Of a DNA stretch of 64,000 nucleotides, positions 33,590-43,166 are shown one piece after another. Below the pieces are notes generated by a model. It did not search any database. It saw nothing but the letters and a program-made list of their open reading frames with translations, and had not been told where the DNA came from. How positions within the stretch are numbered: position 1 is the first letter of the stretch; each line of letters begins with the position of its first letter. The translations under genes were made by a program, and so were the position numbers. Location: positions 1-64,000 of the forward strand of contig JAGSHC010000007.1 of assembly GCA_023954745.1 (NCBI GenBank), in the 5' to 3' direction. This DNA is from Deltaproteobacteria bacterium (GTDB lineage: Bacteria; Myxococcota_A; UBA796; UBA9615).

Positions 33590-35869
33590 TCAGTCCTGGA
33601 GCCGAAGCTCGTCGGTCACGAGTCGAAAGCTCACGTAGCTGTACCGAATCATCGGCATGAGACCGGCCCGATTGGCGCAGAGCATGTCGTGGGCGTCATC
33701 CCCCCAGGTTCCGCCACGGATGACGTTGGCCCCCTCGTCGAAGAGCGAGCTCGTCCACTCGCGCATCCCTCCGCTGGTGTCCAGCACCCCGTAGACCGAG
33801 CAGTCCTGCGGATAGACCCCCACCGCGCTGGGCCGGGGTGGTCCCGGTTTGCTGCTGCGCATGTGGGCGAAGGTCGGATCGAAGGCGTTCCCCCAGGGGT
33901 AGCTGCGGCCATCGACGCCGCGTGACGCCTTCTCCCACTCCTCCTCGGTGGGGAGCCGCACGCGCCGCCCTTCCCGCTCGGAGAGCCAGGTGGCGTACAC
34001 CTCAGCGTCGGCGACGTTCACCGCGAACACGGGCCAGTCGGGGTTCCAGCCGTCGGGCAGCGTCCAGGCTCCGTCTTCCCTGGTCCAGAACGGCTGAAAG
34101 CTGCCGAACAGGCCGGCTTCGCCGGGCACGTGCAGGCGCGCCTCCTCTTCGGGGATTGCGTCCAGAAAGCGCTGCCACTCGCGCGAGGTCACACACGTGC
34201 GCTGCACCAGGAGGTCGCCGAGAATGGGCTCGCAAGGGTCCAGGGGCTGACGCGCCCGGGGGTCACCGCCGAGACGGAACGCACCCCCGGGGACGAACAC
34301 CCAACCGTCGCCTATCTGATCGGGGGTGAGGAGCCGCACCGATCCCCGGTGGTTCTGGACGCGTCCGAGCTGGACGGGGTACCGGCTGGGCGAGTAGCCC
34401 TCGGCGTGCACTTCGAGGAGCCAGGAGCCCGGCGCCAGCGGATGCCCCACCAGGGGCATGGGCAGCTCCGCGACCTTCTCGGCCACGAGGACGCGATCCT
34501 TCTCGACGTAGCGATGCAGGATGACCGTCGCACCCTCGACGGGCTCGACGAGGTCGAGGCTCACCGTCGAGTCGGAGCACAGGACTCGGGTGTAGCGGCC
34601 GTCGTCCCAGGCCTGCACTCGGCGCTCCGCCACGGCGGCGGTCAGAGGGTCGTAGTGGGTCTCGGCATCGTGCAGCCGCTCCCACCAGAGCTCGGCCATG
34701 ACACTGCGCGCCAGGACGTTCGTGGGGTCGAGGCTCGCCGCCAGAGTCGCGGACTCCGTCGCAGCGGTCCACACCTCGGTCTGCTCGGCCGCGAGCGCCA
34801 GGACTCGGTCTTCGGCATCCCAAAGGGGCCGCTTCTGCGCGATGGGGGCGTGCTCAGCGACCTTCGTCCGCTGGACAAGGGCCACTCGCTCCTCCTGGAC
34901 GTAGCGCTCTCCGAGCTCCCGAAATCGGGAGAGACCGTCTCGCGCGCGAGCGAGATGCACGCTGGCCTCCCCCGTGCGCCGGGCCTCCTCCGCCTGCGCG
35001 CCCAGGCACGCCGCGAGCTGGTCCCTCACCTCCGCAGACGACGGCCGAGCCGACGGATCGAAGGCGAGCGCCGCATTGCAGGCAGCGCGAAGGCCCGACG
35101 GCACCCCTGGCTCTTCGGGAGCGAGGGGCGAGGAAGCGTCACGCCATCGAGCCACGAAGTCCCCAAGGGACTCGTCGTGTCGTCGGGGACGCAGGGGCCG
35201 CAGTGCGATGAGTTCCCACAGCAGCGCGCCCAGAGCGTGCACGTCCGACGCCGGCGTGGGAGGGCTCCCGCGCAGCTGCTCCGGGGCCGCGGTCGAGGGA
35301 TGCCCGGAGAAGGACGGGCCGGCGGCAGACTGAACGCTGGACCAGTCGAGCACGTACGGCTCCCCGTCCGCGTCGATGGCGATGTTCCCCCCGTGCAGAT
35401 CGCCGTGCACCACCCCGAGCTGGTGGGCTCGCGCGACGGCCGATGCGACCCCGACCAGCATGCGGACCCGAGTGAGCAGCGGCCACTCCTGCTCTGGACT
35501 GGCGTCGGCCAGGCGCCTCTCGAGGGTGAGGGCTGGGGCCAGCTGGTACTGGACCGCCACGAGCTCTTGTTCCTCGTGCACCCGATGCACGGCGAGCACA
35601 GCCGGGTGCTCGAGGGATGCCGTGATGCTGGCCTCTCGCAGAATCGCGGCGCGGTCTTCGGCAGACGCGCCGGGCAGGCTGATCTTCACGGCGACGTCGC
35701 GAGCCAGCGCCGGGTCGTGGGCGCGCACCACCTCACCGTGGGCTCCGCGACCCAGCAGCGGTCCGGGTTCGAGGCCGAGGGCCAAGGGAAACCGGCTGGT
35801 TCCGCCCGCCTCTGGCGCCCTCCCAGTCCCTGGGACCAGGGACTCGAGCAACGACTCGAAGGCATCCAT
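33590..35869 (-). CDS. Serine/threonine protein kinase fused to FGE-sulfatase (SUMF1-like) domain
   Basis: GRGAHGEVVRAHDPALARDVAVK, VVHGDLHGGN, LDWS; C-terminal FVPGGAFRLGG...RLPTEEEWEKASRGVDGRSYPWG...VIRGGTWGDD...FRLV. Confidence 0.85.
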   Translation of the reverse strand: MDAFESLLESLVPGTGRAPEAGGTSRFPLALGLEPGPLLGRGAHGEVVRAHDPALARDVAVKISLPGASAEDRAAILREASITASLEHPAVLAVHRVHEEQELVAVQYQLAPALTLERRLADASPEQEWPLLTRVRMLVGVASAVARAHQLGVVHGDLHGGNIAIDADGEPYVLDWSSVQSAAGPSFSGHPSTAAPEQLRGSPPTPASDVHALGALLWELIALRPLRPRRHDESLGDFVARWRDASSPLAPEEPGVPSGLRAACNAALAFDPSARPSSAEVRDQLAACLGAQAEEARRTGEASVHLARARDGLSRFRELGERYVQEERVALVQRTKVAEHAPIAQKRPLWDAEDRVLALAAEQTEVWTAATESATLAASLDPTNVLARSVMAELWWERLHDAETHYDPLTAAVAERRVQAWDDGRYTRVLCSDSTVSLDLVEPVEGATVILHRYVEKDRVLVAEKVAELPMPLVGHPLAPGSWLLEVHAEGYSPSRYPVQLGRVQNHRGSVRLLTPDQIGDGWVFVPGGAFRLGGDPRARQPLDPCEPILGDLLVQRTCVTSREWQRFLDAIPEEEARLHVPGEAGLFGSFQPFWTREDGAWTLPDGWNPDWPVFAVNVADAEVYATWLSEREGRRVRLPTEEEWEKASRGVDGRSYPWGNAFDPTFAHMRSSKPGPPRPSAVGVYPQDCSVYGVLDTSGGMREWTSSLFDEGANVIRGGTWGDDAHDMLCANRAGLMPMIRYSYVSFRLVTDELRLQD

Positions 35870-37578
35870 CAGGGCTCCCCTCCCCACTTCGCGAGCAATC
35901 GATGAAGCCACTGACGGCTGACTCCGAGCCTTCGGGCGGCGTCGGTTCGATTCCCGTCGGCGAGCCGCAGGGCCTCCCGCACCTGGCCACGCTGAAAGGC
36001 GTCGGTGTCGGCCTTCAGGTCGCCCGACAGCACGACCGGAGCAGGCTCGGACGAGGCCTCGATCGTGCTGGCGTCCGGGAGCTCCTCTTCGAGGGCCTCC
36101 AGCTCCGCCGTGAACTCCGCGAGATCGACGTCGTGCCCCACCGCGACGGACTCTCCAAAGGTGCCGAAGCCGAGCGCCTGCACGTCCACCACGGAGCGGC
36201 GCGACGCGAGGGCTCGGGCGATGGAGCCCCGCAGCAGGTTCTCCATCTCGCGCACATTGCCGGGCCAGGCCACCCGCTGCAGCGAGGCGAGAGCGGCCTC
36301 ATCCAGCATGAGGGCGTCCGGCTTGCCGGCCTCCTTCAGAGCCCGGGCAAAGAGAAAGCGCGCGATGTCGGGAATGTCCTCACGACGATCCCGGAGCGGC
36401 GGCACACGAAGGATGCAGGCCCCCAGGCGATGGAAGAGGTCGTCACGAAAGCCCTCTCTGCCCTCGCCGCGGTCAAGGGCTCGGTGGGTTGCAGCGACGA
36501 TGCGGCCGCTGAAGCGCTCGGAGCGCGAGCTCCCCACGCGCTCGTACGTGCCCTCCTGAAGCAGCCGGAGCAGCTTGGGCTGGACAGACGCCGGGAGCTC
36601 GCCCACCTCATCGAGGAAGAGGGTGCCGCCGCGCACCCCCGCGACCAGGCCCTCGGCGGGTCGGTCCGCCCCCGTGAAGGCGCCCTTCACGTGGCCGAAG
36701 AGCATCGACTCGGCCAGCTGCTCCGGGATGGCGGCGCAATTCACCGGAACGAAGGGCGCCGAAGACCGCGGCGAGGTGGAGTGCAGGGCGCGGGCGACGG
36801 CCTCCTTGCCAGTGCCCGTCTCTCCGAGGACGAGGGCCGGCCAGGGCATGGGAGCGAACGCATGGATCGCCGCGAAGAGCTCGTGCATCGGGGGGGCATC
36901 TCCCACCAGCCCTGGAACCCTTCGCGAGCGTGCGCGCCGGCGGCGGCGCCGCTCCTCGGCGGCGGCGTAGGGATCGAGCTCGTCGCTGAGCCCCTGGGCA
37001 TCGAGGAACGAGCCCGCGAGACCACACAGCGCGGTGATCTGCACGCGGGCCGTCGGAGTGAATGCGCCCGCCTCGGTGGGATGCAGCATGTAGAGCACTC
37101 CCCTCTTGCCCACGGGAATGCAGCCCACCGAACGCAGCGCGAAGAGGTGGACGGACTCGCTGGCCTGGAAGCGGGCATCGGAGCGGGCGTCATCGCTCCA
37201 CGTGGGGCGCCCGTCGCGAAGGACCTGGCCCACGATGGAGCGGGAGATCTCAGCCGGCGCCGCAAACCCGGCCGCACCCAACCCGTCACGGTCGCCCGCG
37301 AGAGCCCGAAAGCTCGTGGTGCCGGCCTCGGGGTCGCCGGACCACGCCAGCGCCCAGGCCGTCGGCACCCCGGTGAGGTCCCGGGCTGCATCCACGACCG
37401 CCCCGAGCAACGAGGCCGCGCCCCCGGCAGACGCGTCAATGAGCTGCGGGATGCGTTGATGAGCCCACGCCACTGCTCCGGCGGCGTCCGTGAGGCGGGA
37501 CAGGTCGTCGCGGAGGCGGGCGCCGAGGGCGGGGTCGAGGGCTGCGACGTCGCTGACCACCGTGGGGAGAACCGTCAT
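35869..37578 (-). CDS. Sigma-54-dependent transcriptional activator (GAF-like + AAA+ + Fis HTH)
   Basis: LGETGTGKEAVARALHSTSPR, VNCAAIPEQLAESMLFGHVKGAFTGADRP, GGTLFLDEVGELP, C-terminal RTDAARRLGVSRQWLHRLL. Confidence 0.92.
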   Translation of the reverse strand: MTVLPTVVSDVAALDPALGARLRDDLSRLTDAAGAVAWAHQRIPQLIDASAGGAASLLGAVVDAARDLTGVPTAWALAWSGDPEAGTTSFRALAGDRDGLGAAGFAAPAEISRSIVGQVLRDGRPTWSDDARSDARFQASESVHLFALRSVGCIPVGKRGVLYMLHPTEAGAFTPTARVQITALCGLAGSFLDAQGLSDELDPYAAAEERRRRRRARSRRVPGLVGDAPPMHELFAAIHAFAPMPWPALVLGETGTGKEAVARALHSTSPRSSAPFVPVNCAAIPEQLAESMLFGHVKGAFTGADRPAEGLVAGVRGGTLFLDEVGELPASVQPKLLRLLQEGTYERVGSSRSERFSGRIVAATHRALDRGEGREGFRDDLFHRLGACILRVPPLRDRREDIPDIARFLFARALKEAGKPDALMLDEAALASLQRVAWPGNVREMENLLRGSIARALASRRSVVDVQALGFGTFGESVAVGHDVDLAEFTAELEALEEELPDASTIEASSEPAPVVLSGDLKADTDAFQRGQVREALRLADGNRTDAARRLGVSRQWLHRLLAKWGGEP

Positions 37579-37609
37579 GGGCGCATCCTTGCCGGGGCAT
37601 GGTGGCCCG

Positions 37610-38758
37610 TCAACGATCCGCGACGCGCCCCTCGAAGACGCGGTAGCGCCGGTACACCTCGGCATCGCAGTCCTTCAGCATGCGGCACATCTTGCGGTTC
37701 CGACTGTCGACGAGCGACGCCTCGAGGCGCACGTATCCCGCCGCGTAGGTCCCGACGCACGCCTGATAGGCCATGAGCATGTGCAGACCCGAAGCGCGGT
37801 ACTCGGGCAGGACGCCGAGCAGCTTGAAGCTCGCGGTACGGATCTGCGGGACTGCGCGGAGGAAGCCCAACCAGCCGAAGGGAAGCAGTCGGCCCCGCAT
37901 GGCCACCGTCGCCTCGTTCAGGTCGACGAAGCAGAGGGCGAACCCCGCGGGTTTGCCGTGCACCGTGGCGATCTGAAGCATGTGCCGGCTGGAGAGGAGC
38001 AAGAAGACGAGGCCGGTCTTGAGCCATTGGGAGAGCGGCATGGGCGTGTTGTCCGGCACGTCGCGGAAGGCTTCGACGAAGACGGTGTGGGCGAGGCGAA
38101 GGTCTCGGACGATGCGCCACCAGTTGGCTGGTCGCACCTCGAGACCATCGAGCGTCCGGGCGCGCGTTATCTGGTGGCGCATGCGCTCGGGCACGTCCCG
38201 CAGCTCCCCCGACTCCAACACCAGGGGGACCTCCCACGCGAGGATGTCGTGGTGCGGCGTCAGGCCTGCGCCCTCGAGGAGCCGGGCGTAGTGCGGGGGA
38301 GCGTGCCCAGCCAGCATCGGCGGGGGCGTGTCGTGGCCGTCCACCAGGACGCCGATCTCGGCGATACGACTCAGGTTCCGCGGGCCTCGGAGGAGCTCGC
38401 CTCCCCAGGCTCGGGCCTCGGTTCGCGCCGCGTCGAGCAAGGCACCAACCACCTCGCTGTCGTCCGAGGTCTCGAAGAAGCCGAAGAAGACGACCTTCTC
38501 GCGATGCACGTCTGTGTGCCGTTTGTCCTCGATGACGGCGATGCGTCCGATGACATCTCGTCCTCGCCGCGCGAGGAACATCGCGAAGCGTCGCGAGCTG
38601 GCCATGGCCTTGCGCAGGCGTCGGGCTTGCACGTCCTCCAGCGGCGGGACGAAGCATGGGTCGTCGCCCTGCAGCTGAGCGGCGAGCGCCACAAAGGCGG
38701 CAAGCTCGGACGCGGCTTGCACGCGATCGACGAGGACGGGGCTGCGCAGTGAATTCAT
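37610..38758 (-). CDS. GNAT-fold acetyltransferase-like protein
   Basis: LARRGRDVIGRIAVIEDKRHT...FFGFFETSDD and LGVLPEYRASGLHMLMAYQ resemble duplicated GNAT-like domains. Confidence 0.55.
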   Translation of the reverse strand: MNSLRSPVLVDRVQAASELAAFVALAAQLQGDDPCFVPPLEDVQARRLRKAMASSRRFAMFLARRGRDVIGRIAVIEDKRHTDVHREKVVFFGFFETSDDSEVVGALLDAARTEARAWGGELLRGPRNLSRIAEIGVLVDGHDTPPPMLAGHAPPHYARLLEGAGLTPHHDILAWEVPLVLESGELRDVPERMRHQITRARTLDGLEVRPANWWRIVRDLRLAHTVFVEAFRDVPDNTPMPLSQWLKTGLVFLLLSSRHMLQIATVHGKPAGFALCFVDLNEATVAMRGRLLPFGWLGFLRAVPQIRTASFKLLGVLPEYRASGLHMLMAYQACVGTYAAGYVRLEASLVDSRNRKMCRMLKDCDAEVYRRYRVFEGRVADR

Positions 38759-38944
38759 CGTGTCTCCTGCCTCGCCCTCGGTGCAGGGTCCGGGCCAACG
38801 CGAAGTCATCGATCGTGGACAAGGAGCGCGCGGAGGATGCCGACGAGATCGACACAGATTCGTCACAAGTTCGTGAGCCCCGCGCGGGCTGGAGCCTTAG
38901 GGTGCGCCCGCTGACCGCTCGACCGCACTCACGAAGGGCCTCCG

Positions 38945-40597
38945 ATGCTTCGCAACCAGCTCGACATTCCCCTCCTCCTCGTAGGACTGCTCGTCCTCGG
39001 AGGCTGCCCCACCCCATCGATCGTCATCGACGACGACGACGCCACGACGGACGACGACGACGCGACCGCAGACGACGACGACGCGACCGCAGACGATGAC
39101 GACGCGACCGCAGACGACGACGACGACGACGCGACCGCAGACGACGACGACTCGACCGCAGACGACGACGACGCAACCGCAGACGACGACGACTCGGGCG
39201 GGGACGACGACGACGTAGCCAATGACGACGACGCCACGGCGTCGGGCTGGGTCTTTGGAGACCTGGTCATCACCGAGCTGATCCTCAACCCCATCAGCAC
39301 CGATGACGGGAAGGAGTGGATTGAGCTGTTCAACAACTCCGGCGCCGAGGTCGACCTGCAGGGGCTGACCTTTTACGACGACGGCTCCGACGACTTCACG
39401 GTGAGCACGTCGGTCCTCGTGGCCGACGGAGACTTCGTCGTGCTGGGCCAGAGCGCCGACACGTCGGTCAACGGAGACGTAGCCGTGGACTACGCCTACG
39501 GCCTGAGCGGCATGACCCTGGGCAACAGCGACGACGAGCTCTACATCGAGGCCCCCGACGGCGTGCTCATCGACAGCATCCTCTGGGACAACGGAGCGAC
39601 CTTCCCCGACCCCAACGGCGAGTCCATGAACCTGGATCCGCTGTTCTTCGACGCGACCCTCAACGACGACGGCCTCAACTGGTGCGAGTCCACCGCGCCG
39701 GCTTTCGGCACGAACATGGACCTGGGCACACCGGGCGCCGCCAACGTGAGCTGCACTCCCCTCGGGGACGACGACGACTCCGCGGGGGACGACGACGACT
39801 CAGCCGTTGGCGACGACGACGACTCAGCTGTTGGCGACGACGACGACTCAGCCGTTGGCGACGACGACGACTCAGCCGTTGGCGACGACGATGACTCCGC
39901 CACCGGTGACGACGACGACTCAGCCGTCGGAGACGACGATGACTCCGCCGTCGGCGACGACGATGACTCCGCCGTCGGCGACGACGACGACTCAGCCGTC
40001 GGAGACGACGACGACTCAGCCGTCGGCGACGACGACGACTCAGCCGTCGGCGACGACGACGACTCAGCCGTTGGTGACGACGACGACTCCGCGAGCTCGT
40101 CCTGCGACCCGGAGCCTTGGATCAACGAGCTGCACTACGACAACAGCGGCGCTGATGCGAACGAGGGGGTCGAGATTGCCGGCCCCGCCGGCTTCGACCT
40201 CACCGGCTGGGCCCTCGAGTTCTACAACGGCGCCAACGGCTCCCCCTACGTCAACCTGCCCTTGACGGGCACGCTCCCCGACGACGGCAGCGGCCTCGGC
40301 GCCATCTGGTTCGCGCAGTCAGGCATCCAGAACGGAGCGCCTGACGGCCTGGCCCTGATGGACCCCCTGGGTCTCATCGTGTCGTTCCTCAGCTACGAGG
40401 GGTCCCTTACGGCCAGCGGCGGCGCCGCCATCGGCCAGACCAGCGTGGACATCGGAGTGTTCGAGTCCGGTGGGGTCACCGCCACCGAGTCCCTCCAGCT
40501 GGGCGGCACGGGCTGCAGCCTCGCCGACTTCGTCTGGCAGGTCCCGCAGACGAACACCCAGGGCGCGGTCAACACCGGCCAGACCTTCCAGCAGTAG
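38945..40597 (+). CDS. Lipoprotein with two lamin-tail-like (LTD) domains separated by DDDDSAVG repeats
   Basis: Lipobox LGGC; GDLVITELILNPISTDDGKEWIELFNNSGAEVDLQG; second EPWINELHYDNSGADANEGVEIAGPAG. Confidence 0.7.
   Translation: MLRNQLDIPLLLVGLLVLGGCPTPSIVIDDDDATTDDDDATADDDDATADDDDATADDDDDDATADDDDSTADDDDATADDDDSGGDDDDVANDDDATASGWVFGDLVITELILNPISTDDGKEWIELFNNSGAEVDLQGLTFYDDGSDDFTVSTSVLVADGDFVVLGQSADTSVNGDVAVDYAYGLSGMTLGNSDDELYIEAPDGVLIDSILWDNGATFPDPNGESMNLDPLFFDATLNDDGLNWCESTAPAFGTNMDLGTPGAANVSCTPLGDDDDSAGDDDDSAVGDDDDSAVGDDDDSAVGDDDDSAVGDDDDSATGDDDDSAVGDDDDSAVGDDDDSAVGDDDDSAVGDDDDSAVGDDDDSAVGDDDDSAVGDDDDSASSSCDPEPWINELHYDNSGADANEGVEIAGPAGFDLTGWALEFYNGANGSPYVNLPLTGTLPDDGSGLGAIWFAQSGIQNGAPDGLALMDPLGLIVSFLSYEGSLTASGGAAIGQTSVDIGVFESGGVTATESLQLGGTGCSLADFVWQVPQTNTQGAVNTGQTFQQ
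39768..40090 (+). repeat. 24-bp tandem repeat encoding DDDDSAVG, about 14 units
   Basis: About 14 DDDDSA units counted in translation; synonymous variation among copies. Confidence 0.9.
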
Positions 40598-40624
40598 CCA
40601 CGACCGCGGCCGCCCCAAGACGAA

Positions 40625-40652
40625 ACGGGCCAGTCCCGAAGGACTGACCCGT
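40625..40652. terminator. Hairpin between convergent genes
   Basis: ACGGGCCAGTCC-CGAA-GGACTGACCCGT, 12-bp stem with one mismatch; no strong U tract. Confidence 0.5.
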
Positions 40653-40699
40653 CTCTCATTCGCTTCAGTACCTCTCCGTTCGGGGGCGGAGGGTGGGGA

Positions 40700-42061
40700 C
40701 TACTGGAACGAGGGGGGCAGAATCACCGCATCGATGATGTGGATGATGCCGTTGCTGGCCTCCACGTCGGTGGTGGTCACCGTGGCGTTGCCGTTGAGCA
40801 CCACTCCGTTGCTGGCGTCGATGGAGATGTCCTCGCCCTGCACCGTGGTGGCAGAGGTGAGACCCACGACCGCGGCCGCGTCCACCTCACCGGACACCAC
40901 GTGGTAGAGCAGCACCTCGGTGAGCTGCTGGTCGGTGAGACCCTCGGTCACGCTCGCCACCGCCTCAAAGGCAGCGTCGGTGGGCGCGAAGACCGTGAAG
41001 GGCCCCTCGCCGCGCAGGGTGTCCACGAGACCCACCGCAGTGACGGCGTTGGCGAGCTCGCTGAATCCAGCTTCGATGGCGGTGTCGACGATGTCCTTCG
41101 GCAGGGTGATGCTCGGGGGCACGAGGACCGCATCGATGACGTGGATGATGCCGTTGCTCGCCTCGATGTCCGTCACGGTCACCACGGCGCCGCCGTTGAG
41201 GACGACCCCGTTGGAGGCGTCGATGGTGATGTCCTCGCCCTGCACCGTGCCGGTGGAGGTGAGTCCGACGACCGTCGCTGCATCCACCGCGCCGGAGACG
41301 ACGTGGTAGGTGAGGATGGAGGTCAGGGTGTCCGTGTCATCGAGCAGCTTGCCCACGAGTCCCGCGGGCAGCGCCTCGAAAGCGGCGTCCGTAGGGGCGA
41401 ACACCGTGAACGGACCTTCGCCGCGCAGCGTGTCCTCGAGGCCCGCAGCCTGCACCGCGGTCACGAGCGTGCCGAAGTCTCCGGCACCGATGGCGGTGTC
41501 GACGATGTCAACCGGCAGGGTGATGCTCGGGGGCACGATGACCGCGTCGATGACGTGGATGATGCCGTTGGTGGCCTCGATGTCGGTCATGGTGACGGTC
41601 GCGCCGTTCACGGTGACCGTGGTGCCATCGAAGGCGATGGCGATGTCCTCGCCCTGGAGCGAACCCGCAGAGTCGAGGCCCGTGGCGGTGGCGGCGTCCA
41701 CCGCGCCCTCGACCACGTGGTAGGTGAGGATGGAGGTGAGCAGCTCGGTGTCGTCGAGCAGCTTGCCGAGGAGTCCGGCGGGCAGCGCGTCGAAGGCGTC
41801 GTCCGTGGGGGCGAACACGGTGAAGGGGCCGGCCGCGTCGTCATCCATCGTGCCGTCGAGGCTCGCGGCGACGAGGGCGGCGCTCAGGGTGTCGAAGTCG
41901 TCGCTCGCGTCCGCGATGTCGAAGATGGAGTCCGTAGCCGCGACGCTGTCGTCGTCGTCGCCCACGGCGTCGTCGTCGTCTGCCTCAACGGGGCAGCCGG
42001 CAAGGCCGAGCGACATGGTGAGAGCAAGCATCAAGGTCCAGTTGCGATTCAAGTCGATCAT
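40700..42061 (-). CDS. Lipoprotein with three fasciclin (FAS1) domains
   Basis: Three copies of [19 protein letters not shown]...[10 protein letters not shown]...[15 protein letters not shown]; lipobox LAGC then DDDD linker; RBS GGGAGG. Confidence 0.92.
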   Translation of the reverse strand: MIDLNRNWTLMLALTMSLGLAGCPVEADDDDAVGDDDDSVAATDSIFDIADASDDFDTLSAALVAASLDGTMDDDAAGPFTVFAPTDDAFDALPAGLLGKLLDDTELLTSILTYHVVEGAVDAATATGLDSAGSLQGEDIAIAFDGTTVTVNGATVTMTDIEATNGIIHVIDAVIVPPSITLPVDIVDTAIGAGDFGTLVTAVQAAGLEDTLRGEGPFTVFAPTDAAFEALPAGLVGKLLDDTDTLTSILTYHVVSGAVDAATVVGLTSTGTVQGEDITIDASNGVVLNGGAVVTVTDIEASNGIIHVIDAVLVPPSITLPKDIVDTAIEAGFSELANAVTAVGLVDTLRGEGPFTVFAPTDAAFEAVASVTEGLTDQQLTEVLLYHVVSGEVDAAAVVGLTSATTVQGEDISIDASNGVVLNGNATVTTTDVEASNGIIHIIDAVILPPSFQ

Positions 42062-42453
42062 TTCTCGAAGTCCTCCCGTTCAACCGTGAATCGGTCAAAA
42101 CGACTACGGGAAGTATTAGACTCGACCATTCCGACCAGCAACTCCAAACCGTTCTTTTGTGGTCGCTTTTCGATATGAACGATAGACATCGACCCAATAC
42201 CAAAGACTTCGACCTGAAAAGATCCATCCGCAACCGCCCGGGAAGCGCCCATTCCGACCCCTCTCGACGGCGCGTGACGACGAGCCAAAGTGTCAGGGTT
42301 TCGCGGGCCAGTGACAAAGTGGCACTTGCCCGCGCCAGGCCACCCGTCCATGCTCTTGGAACTTCGAGCCCAGGCGCAGTCCGCGCCGCACCAGTATTGG
42401 ACGACATGAAGCACTCCCTCTGCCCCATCAATTTCCAAGAGCGACCGGCCACG

Positions 42454-42471
42454 AGTGTCCTTTTGGACACT
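42454..42471. other. Perfect inverted repeat AGTGTCC-TTTT-GGACACT
   Basis: 7-bp perfect arms, 4-nt loop, in noncoding region. Confidence 0.5.
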
Positions 42472-42536
42472 GATGGTCAGTACCGCCCCGGGGGCGTAGG
42501 AGTGACTTGAGCTCGTAGAGCACACAAGCATCCACA

Positions 42537-42571
42537 AACGCCCCCGCCGGCCCAGAGCCAGCGGGGGCGTT
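42537..42571. terminator. Strong GC hairpin, terminator/attenuator-like
   Basis: AACGCCCCCGC ... GCGGGGGCGTT, 11-bp perfect stem. Confidence 0.45.
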
Positions 42572-42680
42572 CTCGTTCCGGATCCCCAAACAGCACCGCC
42601 GGTTCGCCGGCTCAACCCGACCCCGGGCCTGCCCGGAGTCACAACCCAACCGCCGGGTATCACCGGCCAGGGAGTTCGAC

Positions 42681-42878
42681 ATGACCGCAATGACTCGTCG
42701 ACAGCGACTGGCTGTGTGGATGCGGGGCCGCGGACCCACCACCGTGGGTGAAGCCGCGTCCCGCTTCGCAGTCTCCGAGCGCACCATCTTCCGTGACATC
42801 GCACGCATGCGTGCTGATGGCCTCCGGGTGATGGGTGACCCGGGCCGCGGCGGTGGAATCTGGCTCCGCGCGCGATGA
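42681..42878 (+). CDS. Stand-alone HTH protein (DeoR/HTH_11-like), no effector domain
   Basis: RQRLAVWMRGRGPTTVGEAASRFAVSERTIFRDIARMRADGLRVMGDPGRGGGIWL. Confidence 0.6.
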   Translation: MTAMTRRQRLAVWMRGRGPTTVGEAASRFAVSERTIFRDIARMRADGLRVMGDPGRGGGIWLRAR

Positions 42879-42926
42879 CCTCAACCCCAGATACGTAGGC
42901 GCGGCAACGCCCACGTAGAAGACAAC

Positions 42927-42959
42927 GGGGGCGCCGTCCATGGTCGGACGGCGTCCCCC
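42927..42959. terminator. Strong GC hairpin downstream of the HTH gene
   Basis: GGGGGCGCCGTCC-ATGGTC-GGACGGCGTCCCCC, one-nt bulge. Confidence 0.45.
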
Positions 42960-43166
42960 AGTTCCGGATTCTTGCCGCCGTCGGGGCGGCTTCTCCGCTT
43001 GGGCGCTCCAATTCAGCGCAGGCGCGCCATCGTCGACCACCACGGTGCACCGTCTCGGATCAGCCCGCTCCCCTCCCTCACCGCCGTTCCGGCTCCTCGT
43101 CGCTCGTTTGGGCTCCCTGGCATGCCCGTTGCTCTTCCACCGGGTCCGTGCCCAAGGAGAGAGACG

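Noticed and set aside
39768-40090. CRISPR or satellite DNA
   Set aside because: Contiguous 24-bp in-frame units with no spacers.
40739-42178. 479-aa plus-strand ORF over the fasciclin gene
   Set aside because: Antisense shadow; three FAS1 domains on the minus strand are unambiguous.
42320-42330. TGGCAC-TTGCC resembling a sigma-54 -24/-12 promoter
   Set aside because: The two halves are adjacent, lacking the required spacer.
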